DNA from: CAZNVG01 sp964576475
Lineage (GTDB): Bacteria > Patescibacteriota > Saccharimonadia > Saccharimonadales > CAZNVG01
DNA length: 23,540 bases
Direction of reading: 5' to 3'
Assembly (NCBI GenBank): GCA_964576475.1
Contig: CAZNVG010000016.1
Location: 1-23,540, forward strand
The notes under the pieces were generated by a model, which saw only the letters and a list, made by a program, of their open reading frames with translations, had not been told where the DNA came from and made no database searches. This document shows, in pieces, positions 1 to 7,272 of the stretch; position 1 is the stretch's first letter; the number at the start of each line of letters is the position of its first letter. Made by a program: the position numbers and the translations under genes.

Positions 1-68
1 CGGATTTTGATTATAAAAAAACATATCCGTGCCAGGATTGGGCAAAAAAATATTCCAATAGATTCTAA
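1..68 (+). CDS. possible 3' end of an upstream gene (partial)
   Basis: From base 3 a frame is open to a TAA at 66-68 and would encode about 21 residues ending in Asn-Arg-Phe, with a mix of charged and aromatic residues that could be a protein C-terminus. A second frame, from base 1, is also open and stops at TAG 82-84. I favour the first because its stop codon lies in the 5' arm of a perfect hairpin (64-85), the same arrangement as at the end of the 478-residue gene. Too little is present to name a family, and the stretch may be non-coding. Confidence 0.3.
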   Translation, partial: DFDYKKTYPCQDWAKKYSNRF

Positions 69-85
69 AGCGCTTGCGCTTTAGA
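64..85. other. perfect inverted repeat (10-bp arms, 2-nt centre)
   Basis: TCTAAAGCGC and GCGCTTTAGA flank a TT centre. No T-run follows directly on either strand, so it is not a textbook intrinsic terminator. It could be a transcript-end hairpin of the upstream gene or an operator, because it overlaps the candidate -35 (TTGCGC, 74-79) of the next gene. Confidence 0.5.
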
Positions 86-102
86 TAGGGGAGTTATATC
101 AT
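74..102 (+). promoter_or_regulatory. candidate promoter of the DUF4190-like gene
   Basis: TTGCGC at 74-79 and TATCAT at 97-102 are 17 bp apart. The predicted transcript would start near 109 and carry a leader of about 18 nt that ends in an A-run directly before ATG 127, with no Shine-Dalgarno sequence. The boxes are imperfect, so this is a weak call. Confidence 0.3.
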
Positions 103-126
103 CTAGGTAAAGCTAGAGAACAAAAA

Positions 127-1134
127 ATGGACCCACAAACACACAATCTAACATCACATAGCCACGCATCTGCCGGCGCACATGCTGCAGTTGGTCATGT
201 AGCCACTGGGCAAACTTCTGCAAGCACGACAGCACAGCTACCGACGATGCCGACAGCCGCTCAACAGTCGCAGCAATCCTATCCTACACAGCCGGTAGCT
301 TATCAGCAGCAGCCCTACGGAGACTATTACCAGAATGGGCGCCGACCAGGCATTACCCTAGGGGTTCTAAGTTTACTATTTGCGGTTCTTCTGCCACCGA
401 TCGGTTTCGTCCTAGGAATCGTGAGTATGGTTAAAGGATTTGGCAGGAAAAATGCTGGTCTTGGAGCGATGGGGCTCGTCGCGCTACCAGTGAGCGCGGT
501 TGTGACTATCGTTGGGCTTCTTCTAATCGGCGCAGCCCTAACGAGCTCTCTTGATCTTGGGGCGGCCACAAAAATAACTGAATCTGATTCGGTTTCGGGA
601 AGTACTATAGCGACGCAAATGCCGACAAAAATCATAAAAACATCGTCATCGAGCAATAAAAACCTTGATGCGATCAGTACCTATGAGGCAGTAAGTACGA
701 GTGATTTAGTCCAAGCAAAATCTACTTTTATCATCTCTCCGAGTCCCAGAATTTCTCAGCTTCTGAGCTCAAAAAGTGAATCTGAAGTGAAGTCAATAAT
801 TCAAAACGAACTTTCGGCGATTCGCTCAGGCTCAACAGTAGGATCTGCTGATTCCCAGGTAGACATGAAGGAGCTTATACGGAACTATCTGAGTAGTAGC
901 ATAAAGGATGTGACTTTTAGTCCACTTTCAAATACGGCAAGTTTGATGGGGTATGGCCACAGTTTTGATGCAACCACAGAGGAAGGTATTCAGTTGAAGG
1001 GGGTGTATTTCGTGCATTACGACATTACCCACAAATCAACGCAAACAACACTCGTAGCAGCCAGTGACTATGTTTGGTCACATAATCAAGAAGTCCTAGA
1101 AGCTATAGCTACAAAGGCAGAATATAGTGAGTAG
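127..1134 (+). CDS. DUF4190-like membrane protein with extracytoplasmic C-terminal domain
   Basis: 335 residues. The first 70 or so are a low-complexity Gln/Ala/His/Thr-rich tail. Residues ~74-140 hold two hydrophobic segments separated by a short basic loop (Lys-Gly-Phe-Gly-Arg-Lys), an arrangement typical of DUF4190 small membrane domains. The remaining ~195 residues are polar and Ser-rich and are probably outside the membrane; they resemble no domain I can name. The ATG is preceded by an A-rich leader and not by a Shine-Dalgarno sequence. The M48 protease gene starts 6 nt after the stop, so the two are probably co-transcribed and the protein may be a partner or substrate of that protease. 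The function is unknown; the DUF4190 call rests on the hydrophobic pattern only. Confidence 0.65.
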   Translation: MDPQTHNLTSHSHASAGAHAAVGHVATGQTSASTTAQLPTMPTAAQQSQQSYPTQPVAYQQQPYGDYYQNGRRPGITLGVLSLLFAVLLPPIGFVLGIVSMVKGFGRKNAGLGAMGLVALPVSAVVTIVGLLLIGAALTSSLDLGAATKITESDSVSGSTIATQMPTKIIKTSSSSNKNLDAISTYEAVSTSDLVQAKSTFIISPSPRISQLLSSKSESEVKSIIQNELSAIRSGSTVGSADSQVDMKELIRNYLSSSIKDVTFSPLSNTASLMGYGHSFDATTEEGIQLKGVYFVHYDITHKSTQTTLVAASDYVWSHNQEVLEAIATKAEYSE

Positions 1135-1140
1135 CTCGTC

Positions 1141-1986
1141 ATGAATAATTATGACCCCATACGTATTGCCCGCAAGTCGAGCGATCTAACTGTTCTTATA
1201 ATCACTATAATTATTGCACTGTTGTTTTTTGTTTTTCTAGCAGATCAACGCATCCAGTTGTTCTACATAGGTATGGTGCTCATGTTAGTGATCCTGTTCT
1301 ATATTCGGCTCTATCAAATTAGTTTTTTAGCTGGAGCGTTAAGAGTTCAAAACAGCAGGCATGCTTATATGGCAAAAATGGTTGCCGAGATTAGTGTCAA
1401 TCTGAAAATGCCCTATGTTGACGTTTTTATCACACAAGACCCATATTTAAACGCCTTCGCTCTTGGCTATACGCACCCATTTACTATCGTGCTGCATTCT
1501 GCAACGGTAGACGGACTTACTGAGGCCGAGGTGCGAGCTGTGCTTGTTCATGAAATGGGTCATATCAAATACAAACACACCATGATATCTGCTTATCTAA
1601 CACCGTTTACGCAGCTCATACCGTTTATAGGGCCTTTCTCTAGCTGGCTATTCGGTTTTTGGTCACGACGAAGCGAATTAACCGCCGATAGACTTGCGTT
1701 GGCGTACACGCGAGATCCACACACCGTGGCCATGGCGCTCATTAAAGTTCATGTCGGTGCAAACTATGCGCAGTATATGGAAGAGCAGGGGGTCCTATAT
1801 CAAGAGCATATTAGCCACGGTACTATGCGCAAGCTTGCTCAGTCACTTCAAGGGCATCCTTTTTTGGTCACGAGAATTCAAGAAATATTAAAGTATTCTC
1901 AAATTTTTGGTATCAACAATCCACAATTACCACCACAACATCCGCAGACAACGCAGCAACAGGTAAATTCAGCAGCCCTAAACTAG
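1141..1986 (+). CDS. M48 family membrane zinc metalloprotease (HtpX-like)
   Basis: 281 residues. Two transmembrane helices lie at ~16-35 and ~38-56. The zinc-binding HEXXH motif is His137-Glu-Met-Gly-His141, and the third ligand is probably Glu179 in Ser-Glu-Leu-Thr-Ala-Asp-Arg, the M48 'E-x-x-A-D' helix. A further hydrophobic region (~151-175) sits between them, as in HtpX. Proteins of this family degrade or cleave misfolded or damaged membrane proteins with an active site facing the cytoplasm. The C-terminus is a Gln/Pro-rich tail. The gene follows the DUF4190-like gene after 6 nt without a clear ribosome site, which suggests translation by coupling. The protease assignment is firm; the exact name htpX is not, because the overall length and tail differ from the classical protein. 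Confidence 0.88.
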   Translation: MNNYDPIRIARKSSDLTVLIITIIIALLFFVFLADQRIQLFYIGMVLMLVILFYIRLYQISFLAGALRVQNSRHAYMAKMVAEISVNLKMPYVDVFITQDPYLNAFALGYTHPFTIVLHSATVDGLTEAEVRAVLVHEMGHIKYKHTMISAYLTPFTQLIPFIGPFSSWLFGFWSRRSELTADRLALAYTRDPHTVAMALIKVHVGANYAQYMEEQGVLYQEHISHGTMRKLAQSLQGHPFLVTRIQEILKYSQIFGINNPQLPPQHPQTTQQQVNSAALN

Positions 1987-1995
1987 ACCTCCTGC

Positions 1996-2001
1996 TATAA
2001 T
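1996..2001 (+). promoter_or_regulatory. extended -10 box of prfB (leaderless start)
   Basis: TGC TATAAT (1993-2001) is a consensus extended -10. The hexamer ends 7 nt before ATG 2009, so transcription would start at or within a base or two of the start codon. No -35 match is visible, as expected for an extended -10. The more upstream in-frame ATG at 2000 overlaps the box and would not be transcribed. Confidence 0.65.
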
Positions 2002-2008
2002 GACAGCC

Positions 2009-3097
2009 ATGCATGAACAGGCTGAAAAACAGATAAGTACTTTGCTCGAACAAGTGACTGATGCGTACGAGCGGCTTCAGATTGATGAAAAAAGCAACGA
2101 GCTTGCATTATTGCGAGCAAATTCTGAACAGTCCGATTTCTGGAACGACAATCAGTCTGCACAAGAGACTATGAAGAAACTTGCAAAACTTGAGGCAGCT
2201 ACAGATCCTTGGATAAACCTCAAAAAGGACAGTACTGATCTTCGAGACCTGATAGCTCTCCGTGATGACTCAATGGCTGAAGAGCTAGGGGTTCAACTGA
2301 GTGCGCTCACTGCTCGTTTTGAAGAGCTTAAGCGACAACTACGTTTTAATGGCAAGTATGACGATCATGATGTCATTCTCAGTATTCATGCAGGTGCGGG
2401 GGGTACAGATGCTCAAGACTGGGCTGGCATGCTACTTCGTATGTATATACGGTGGGCTGAGTTGCACGATATGAAAACAGAGACAATCGAGCAATCCGCA
2501 GGAGATGAAGCTGGCATAAAGAGTGTCACGCTTTCAATCACAGGACTCAATTCTTACGGGCAACTCAAAAGCGAGCACGGCGTACATCGACTTGTTCGAT
2601 TGAGTCCGTTTAACGCCGACAGTCTACGACAAACGTCTTTTGCGAAAGTGGAGGTAATGCCACAGATAGACCAGCCGGATGAAATTGCGATTGACGAGAA
2701 GGAGCTGAAGGTAGATGTGTATAGAGCTGGCGGCCACGGTGGGCAATCTGTGAATACGACCGATTCTGCAGTACGGATTACGCACATACCAACTGGAATC
2801 GTAGTAAGCATACAAAACGAGCGCTCGCAACTACAGAACAAGGAAACAGCCATGAAGGTACTTAGGTCGCGATTGGCTCAACTCGCCATCGAACAGCATC
2901 AGGACCGTGTATCTGAGCTGAAAGGTCCGAACCAGTCAGCTGAATGGGGTAATCAAATACGATCGTATGTCCTGCACCCGTATAAGCAAGTGAAGGACCT
3001 ACGCACTCGTTATGAGACTAGTAATCCAGAAGCGGTGCTGGATGGTGATCTGGATGCCTTCATTAACGCTTACCTAGAACAGAACTTAGAATCGTAG
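2009..3097 (+). CDS. prfB: peptide chain release factor 2
   Basis: 362 residues from ATG 2009, about the family's usual length. RF2 recognises UAA and UGA stop codons in the ribosomal A site and triggers peptide release. The type-defining Ser-Pro-Phe motif is at residues 199-201 and the catalytic Gly-Gly-Gln at 244-246, followed by the conserved Ser-Val-Asn-x-Thr-x-Ser-Ala-Val-Arg stretch. The N-terminal helical domain is complete. The reading frame is continuous from the start: the in-frame UGA and programmed +1 frameshift that autoregulate many prfB genes are absent. The start is chosen from the -10 box ending 7 nt upstream. ftsE follows, as in many bacteria where prfB sits next to ftsEX. 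RF2 here means UGA is a stop codon in this organism. Confidence 0.95.
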   Translation: MHEQAEKQISTLLEQVTDAYERLQIDEKSNELALLRANSEQSDFWNDNQSAQETMKKLAKLEAATDPWINLKKDSTDLRDLIALRDDSMAEELGVQLSALTARFEELKRQLRFNGKYDDHDVILSIHAGAGGTDAQDWAGMLLRMYIRWAELHDMKTETIEQSAGDEAGIKSVTLSITGLNSYGQLKSEHGVHRLVRLSPFNADSLRQTSFAKVEVMPQIDQPDEIAIDEKELKVDVYRAGGHGGQSVNTTDSAVRITHIPTGIVVSIQNERSQLQNKETAMKVLRSRLAQLAIEQHQDRVSELKGPNQSAEWGNQIRSYVLHPYKQVKDLRTRYETSNPEAVLDGDLDAFINAYLEQNLES

Positions 3098-3131
3098 CCC
3101 TAAAACTTCCCATCGTCAGATCGAGCGCTTA

Positions 3132-3140
3132 TGGTAAACT
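3132..3140 (+). promoter_or_regulatory. candidate extended -10 of ftsE
   Basis: TGG TAAACT (3132-3140) has the TGn extension and ends 10 nt before ATG 3151, which would give a leader of only a few bases. TAGATT at 3140-3145 is an alternative, 5 nt from the ATG. No Shine-Dalgarno sequence is visible. Confidence 0.4.
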
Positions 3141-3150
3141 AGATTAGCGT

Positions 3151-3834
3151 ATGATTCTACTTGATCGAGTAACAAAAGTTTATGGAGATAAAACGACGGC
3201 ACTTAACCGGATGAGTCTTCATGTTGAACCCAAAGAGTTTGTCGTGGTGGTTGGTGTGAGCGGTGCTGGTAAGAGCACGCTTATGAAGATTCTAACACGA
3301 GAAGAAAAACCTACGAGCGGCAAGATTGTCATCGGAGGTATTGATTATGATCGCTTGAAAGATCGAGATATCCCACTACTACGTCGAAAAATAGGTGTTG
3401 TGTTTCAGGATTTCAAACTCCTTGAGAACAAAACCGTCTTCGAGAATGTCGCGTTCGCTCTGGAGATAGTAGGTATGAGCAATCGTGAAATTCGGCGCAC
3501 TGTACCGAAAGTGCTTAATATCGTAGGTTTGACTGGCAAAGAGAAGAACTATCCAAGAGAACTATCAGGCGGCGAAAGGCAGCGAGTTGCGATTGCTCGT
3601 GCAATTGTACGTCAGCCGAAGATATTGATTGCCGATGAGCCAACCGGAAATCTTGACCCAAAGCACGCGTGGGATGTCATCAATGTGCTTCTAAAGATTA
3701 ATAAATACGGAACCACAGTATTGCTTACGACGCATAATCAAGAGATCGTAAATACGCTGAAGCGGCGAGTCATTACGGTGCGTGGTGGTCAGGTTGTAAG
3801 TGATCAGGCCGAAGGGGAGTACACGCTGACATGA
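3151..3834 (+). CDS. ftsE: cell division ATP-binding protein FtsE
   Basis: 227 residues, the normal length for FtsE. It is an ABC ATPase: Walker A Gly35-Val-Ser-Gly-Ala-Gly-Lys-Ser-Thr43, Q-loop Gln86, signature Leu-Ser-Gly-Gly-Glu 138-142, Walker B ending Asp162-Glu163, D-loop in Gly-Asn-Leu-Asp, and H-loop His195. FtsE sits on the inner face of the membrane and drives FtsX, which in turn controls a peptidoglycan hydrolase at the division site. The stop codon overlaps the ftsX start by 4 nt (ATGA), so the two are translationally coupled. The Walker A second residue is Val where Pro is more common, which should not affect catalysis. The ftsX neighbour separates this from generic LolD/MacB-type ATPases. 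Confidence 0.94.
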   Translation: MILLDRVTKVYGDKTTALNRMSLHVEPKEFVVVVGVSGAGKSTLMKILTREEKPTSGKIVIGGIDYDRLKDRDIPLLRRKIGVVFQDFKLLENKTVFENVAFALEIVGMSNREIRRTVPKVLNIVGLTGKEKNYPRELSGGERQRVAIARAIVRQPKILIADEPTGNLDPKHAWDVINVLLKINKYGTTVLLTTHNQEIVNTLKRRVITVRGGQVVSDQAEGEYTLT

Positions 3835-4793
3835 GCATCAAGCGAAGCTTCATTACGCTTGGGCGAATCTGTAAAACAGGCTTTAAGAATTTCGGCCGAA
3901 ATGCCTGGCTGTCGGTTGCGGCCACGGCAATAATGTATGTCGCCCTTGTGGTGATGCTGGCCGGAGTTGCCCTCAACTTGATTATGCGAGATACGATTGT
4001 AGAGTACGAAAAACAATTCACTGTGGCTGTGTATATAAAAGACTCAGCACCAAAAGAGAGAATCGATGAGCTTGAGAGTACTCTCGAAGGGCAAGATTTT
4101 ATCAGGGAAGTATCATTTATAAGCAAAGACGAAGCATTAAAGCGCTTCCAGGAAAGATACGCCAGTAACCCGGAAATTCTTGAAGGATTTAATGTGGCGG
4201 GAGGCAACTCACTGCCAGCGTCATTTGATGTAGTATTGAGCAATCTGGAGAGAAGTGAAGAGGTTGAGTCTGTAGTTCTGGGGCAGGGCTTTGATAAGGA
4301 CGTAGTATCTACGGTCAGCGTGGGTAAAACAAGCAAGAACAGCAATGATGCAAAACGTACTGTTCAGGTAGTGGCGAACGCTAAGCGTCTGATCGCTCGA
4401 GCGAGTGTAGGGGCATCGTTGTTATTCGCAGGCATATCGATGCTGATAATATTCAACACTATCCGCATGGCTATTTTCACAAGGTCAGAAGAGATAAAGA
4501 TAATGAAGTTAATTGGTGCCACTCCAGGCTATATTCGTGGCCCATTCTTGTTCGAGGCGGCTTTATACGGCGTCGTAGCTGGTACTTTTTCGTACGCTAC
4601 CGTGACAGCTGTTCTAGTAGCGTTAGGTAAATCGACAACTTTTCTTAGTCAAATTGCAGTATCAAATACCATCGACTTATATAAAAGTAATTGGATTTTG
4701 GTATATTTTGCTACAATTGCGATCGGTGCATTAATAGGTCTGCTGTCGAGCCTTCTGGCTATCTCCAAGCACTTAAAATTAAAGCGCTGGTAG
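3831..4793 (+). CDS. ftsX: cell division permease-like protein FtsX
   Basis: 320 residues with the FtsX architecture: a cytoplasmic N-terminus, TM1 at ~27-52, a large extracytoplasmic loop of ~130 residues, then three C-terminal helices at ~190-213, ~237-262 and ~285-312. The motif region around 'Arg-Ser-Glu-Glu-Ile-Lys-Ile-Met-Lys-Leu-Ile-Gly-Ala' after the second helix is typical of FtsX. The external loop is where FtsX contacts its coiled-coil hydrolase partner, and a matching protein is encoded just downstream. The loop carries an acidic, Asn/Ser-rich stretch. The gene overlaps ftsE by 4 nt. Confidence 0.94.
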   Translation: MSIKRSFITLGRICKTGFKNFGRNAWLSVAATAIMYVALVVMLAGVALNLIMRDTIVEYEKQFTVAVYIKDSAPKERIDELESTLEGQDFIREVSFISKDEALKRFQERYASNPEILEGFNVAGGNSLPASFDVVLSNLERSEEVESVVLGQGFDKDVVSTVSVGKTSKNSNDAKRTVQVVANAKRLIARASVGASLLFAGISMLIIFNTIRMAIFTRSEEIKIMKLIGATPGYIRGPFLFEAALYGVVAGTFSYATVTAVLVALGKSTTFLSQIAVSNTIDLYKSNWILVYFATIAIGALIGLLSSLLAISKHLKLKRW

Positions 4794-4860
4794 TAATGAA
4801 GAGAGTTGTCAGTATTTTGACTGGGGTGAACACTTGACAAAAGAGGAGCATAAGCATTAA

Positions 4861-4866
4861 TATAAT
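4861..4866 (+). promoter_or_regulatory. -10 box of the CHAP hydrolase gene (leaderless start)
   Basis: A perfect TATAAT ends 7 nt before ATG 4874. A TTGACA lies upstream at about 4835-4840, but its 20-21 bp spacing is longer than the optimum, so its role is uncertain. The hydrolase can therefore be expressed separately from ftsEX. Confidence 0.6.
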
Positions 4867-4873
4867 CACAGCT

Positions 4874-5995
4874 ATGTCCACCACGACTAAAGCACAAATA
4901 CTTCGTATTCCACGAGTTGCATTAGCAACTCTGTTTGCGTTTGCATTGATAATGAATACGCATCAGCCGGTAGCTACTGCGGTCAGTACGTCGGATTTAT
5001 CTACACGAAGTGCCGAGCTGCAGAAGCAAATTGATGAGGGCAACAAGAAAGTTAAAGAGCTTGGTGCACAGGCCGACACACTGCAGAACAAACTTGACCA
5101 ATTAAACAGAGATATAGGTCAGATAACTGCTGAGATTCAACTCACTGATCTCAAAATAACTGACCTGTCGAATAAATTAGATGAGGCGACCAAAGAGCTT
5201 GAGCGCCAAAAAGCATTGTTGCGAGCCAGCATGCAGGAACTCTATGTAACGGGCGATGTTAGTACGATCGAGATGTTGGCAAATAGTGGTAATTTCTCAG
5301 ACTTTATTAATGAGCAAAAATATCTTGAGCAACTAAAGACTGGCATACAGGATTCTACGAAGCGTGTCATTGAACTAAAGGGTAAAATTGAGGATCAGAA
5401 AAAAGAACAAGAGCAGCTACGTGAGCGGCAAATTGCTCAAAAGAGTCAATTGAGCTCTGCGCAAAACGAACAAGCTACCTTACTTGAACAAACCAAGGGC
5501 GACGAAGCACGATATCAGGCACAAGTCTCTGAGCTTAAGAAGGCTCAGCAAGCCATAAATGCTGAGTTGGCCTCAAGATTAAGGGCAACACAACTTACAG
5601 CTGGAACGCCATGTGGGGGAGGCTACCCAGCGGTATGGTGTAATGCTGCGCAGGATAGTTTAGTAGATGACTGGGGAATGTATAACCGCGAATGTGTTTC
5701 GTATACAGCCTTTAAGGTATATCAGAGTGGTCGAAACATGCCGTACTGGGGCGGTAGAGGTAATGCAAATCAGTGGCCGGCAAACGCACGAGCAGCAGGT
5801 ATCCCAGTTGATGGAAATCCGAAAGTTGGCGATGTCGCTATTTCGATGGCGGGATACTATGGTCACGCGATGTATGTAGAGGCGGTAAACGGAGATGGCA
5901 GCATCTTCATATCGCAATATAACTATGCTGTAGATGGCACGTATAGCACTATGACACTCCATTCGACTGCTGGATTGCAGTTTATCCACTTCTAA
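4874..5995 (+). CDS. secreted coiled-coil CHAP-domain peptidoglycan hydrolase, PcsB-like
   Basis: 373 residues. An N-terminal signal peptide (basic start, hydrophobic core ~16-30, Ala-x-Ala-like site near 36) is followed by a long coiled coil at ~45-235 rich in Glu, Lys, Gln and Leu. The C-terminal ~125 residues form a CHAP domain with catalytic Cys274 (Arg-Glu-Cys-Val-Ser) and His331 (Tyr-Gly-His-Ala). CHAP enzymes cleave peptidoglycan cross-bridges or stem peptides as amidases or endopeptidases. The combination of signal, coiled coil and CHAP, directly after ftsEX, is that of PcsB in streptococci, whose coiled coil docks on the outer loop of FtsX. I infer it is the FtsEX-controlled cell-separation hydrolase. 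It has its own -10 box, so its dose need not follow that of ftsEX. Confidence 0.88.
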   Translation: MSTTTKAQILRIPRVALATLFAFALIMNTHQPVATAVSTSDLSTRSAELQKQIDEGNKKVKELGAQADTLQNKLDQLNRDIGQITAEIQLTDLKITDLSNKLDEATKELERQKALLRASMQELYVTGDVSTIEMLANSGNFSDFINEQKYLEQLKTGIQDSTKRVIELKGKIEDQKKEQEQLRERQIAQKSQLSSAQNEQATLLEQTKGDEARYQAQVSELKKAQQAINAELASRLRATQLTAGTPCGGGYPAVWCNAAQDSLVDDWGMYNRECVSYTAFKVYQSGRNMPYWGGRGNANQWPANARAAGIPVDGNPKVGDVAISMAGYYGHAMYVEAVNGDGSIFISQYNYAVDGTYSTMTLHSTAGLQFIHF

Positions 5996-6030
5996 AGAAT
6001 CTTTTGGGCTAGCGAGCGATACGACGTTTA

Positions 6031-6039
6031 TGCTAGAAT
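6031..6039 (+). promoter_or_regulatory. extended -10 of the protease gene
   Basis: TGC TAGAAT (6031-6039). The predicted start near 6046 gives a leader of about 26 nt that contains the strong purine-rich ribosome site GGAAGAGG (6058-6065) before TTG 6072. Confidence 0.55.
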
Positions 6040-6071
6040 CGTTCGGTATATAAGAGAGGAAGAGGACAACG

Positions 6072-7259
6072 TTGAAACGATCCGCTAGGTTTTCAAATGT
6101 ATTGATAATTGCAGGTGTATTAGCGGCCTTCGTCCTCGGAACCCAAGCTCATAAAATAAACATTACTTTTGGTGGTGTCTCTACGAGTGGCGCAAATCAG
6201 TCACTTTCCAAGAATCTTGATGATCAAAGTATTCAGGAAGTATATGATGTACTTCGCGAGAAATTCGACGGAAAACTAGACACAACGAAGCTGATAGACG
6301 GGATGAAAAAAGGCTTGGTTGACTCGTCAGGCGATCCTTATACGAGCTACATGAGTCCGACGGAGGCCAAACTATTTAATTCTCAAATAGAGGGCAGTTT
6401 TGAGGGTATAGGGGCGGAACTGGGCAAAGAAGGTGATCGACCTATAGTAATAACACCCATAGAAGGCTATCCTGCTCAGAAAGCAGGTATTAAGCCCAAG
6501 GATACGATAATCGAGATAGACTCACAGGATACGGCAGGTATGGCCATAGATGAGGCTGTGCTCAAGATTCGCGGCGAGAAGGGTACAAAAGTCACACTTA
6601 AGCTACTACGATCAGGTGAACTAGTGACTGTGGAGATAACGAGAGAAGAGATTAAAATCCCAAGTGTTAGTTTTGAAGTGATAGAGAATGGCACGATAGG
6701 ATATCTACGACTTAATCAGTTTGGTAGTGACACCAATGCATTAGCAGACCAAGCGGCACGTGAGTTCAAGACGAAGGGCGTGAAGGCAGTCATCCTAGAC
6801 TTACGCAATAATCCTGGCGGTCTATTGGATAGCTCAACCCATATTGCTGGGCTATGGATAGAGAATAAAACTGTGGTAAAGGAAAAGCGTGACGGCAAAG
6901 TTATTGATGAGCTGTCCTCTACAGGGACTCCATTGTTGGCCGGCTTACCAACTGTTATTTTGGCGAACGAAGGAAGTGCCAGTGCAAGTGAAATAGTTAC
7001 CGGGGCGCTACAAGACTATGGGTTGGCTACTTTTGTAGGGGTTAAAACATATGGCAAAGGAAGTGTTCAGGAGCTCACGAATCTCGAGAATGGTGGTGTT
7101 GTTAAGGTCACTATCGCTCGCTGGTACACACCTAATGACAAAAACATCGACAAAGAAGGTATCAAGCCAGATGTTGAAGTGAAGCCAGGTAATGACCCTG
7201 CAGTTGACAGCCAGCGACAGAAGGCGATTGAGATTTTAAAAGGTAAAACAGGGAACTAA
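6072..7259 (+). CDS. C-terminal processing peptidase (S41, CtpA/Prc type)
   Basis: 395 residues. An N-terminal hydrophobic signal or anchor (~8-24) places the rest outside the cytoplasm. A PDZ domain occupies ~108-190 and the S41 protease core ~200-360. The catalytic dyad is Ser304 (in Gly-Ser-Ala-Ser-Ala-Ser-Glu) and Lys329 (Tyr-Gly-Lys-Gly), 25 residues apart as in Tsp and CtpB. The enzyme trims or degrades proteins from their C-termini and in several bacteria controls levels of peptidoglycan hydrolases. Its position after the CHAP hydrolase makes that hydrolase or FtsX-associated proteins candidate substrates, which is inference. The start is TTG, chosen because GGAAGAGG lies 6 nt upstream and no ATG is nearby. 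pyrG begins 13 nt after the stop. Confidence 0.93.
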   Translation: MKRSARFSNVLIIAGVLAAFVLGTQAHKINITFGGVSTSGANQSLSKNLDDQSIQEVYDVLREKFDGKLDTTKLIDGMKKGLVDSSGDPYTSYMSPTEAKLFNSQIEGSFEGIGAELGKEGDRPIVITPIEGYPAQKAGIKPKDTIIEIDSQDTAGMAIDEAVLKIRGEKGTKVTLKLLRSGELVTVEITREEIKIPSVSFEVIENGTIGYLRLNQFGSDTNALADQAAREFKTKGVKAVILDLRNNPGGLLDSSTHIAGLWIENKTVVKEKRDGKVIDELSSTGTPLLAGLPTVILANEGSASASEIVTGALQDYGLATFVGVKTYGKGSVQELTNLENGGVVKVTIARWYTPNDKNIDKEGIKPDVEVKPGNDPAVDSQRQKAIEILKGKTGN

Positions 7260-7272
7260 TAAGGAGCGTTAT

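Noticed and set aside
1..126. tRNA or small RNA in the left edge
   Set aside because: The only structure is the short inverted repeat; no cloverleaf or T-loop sequence could be found.
2000..2008. Upstream ATG as the prfB start
   Set aside because: It overlaps the TATAAT box and would precede the predicted transcript start. The same reasoning rejects TTG 18849 for glyS and the distal ATGs of the Trm11-like and flippase-like genes.
3773..4345. 190-residue minus-strand frame across ftsE/ftsX
   Set aside because: It lies opposite conserved ftsX codons; its Ser/Thr/Leu-rich composition is typical of an antisense frame.
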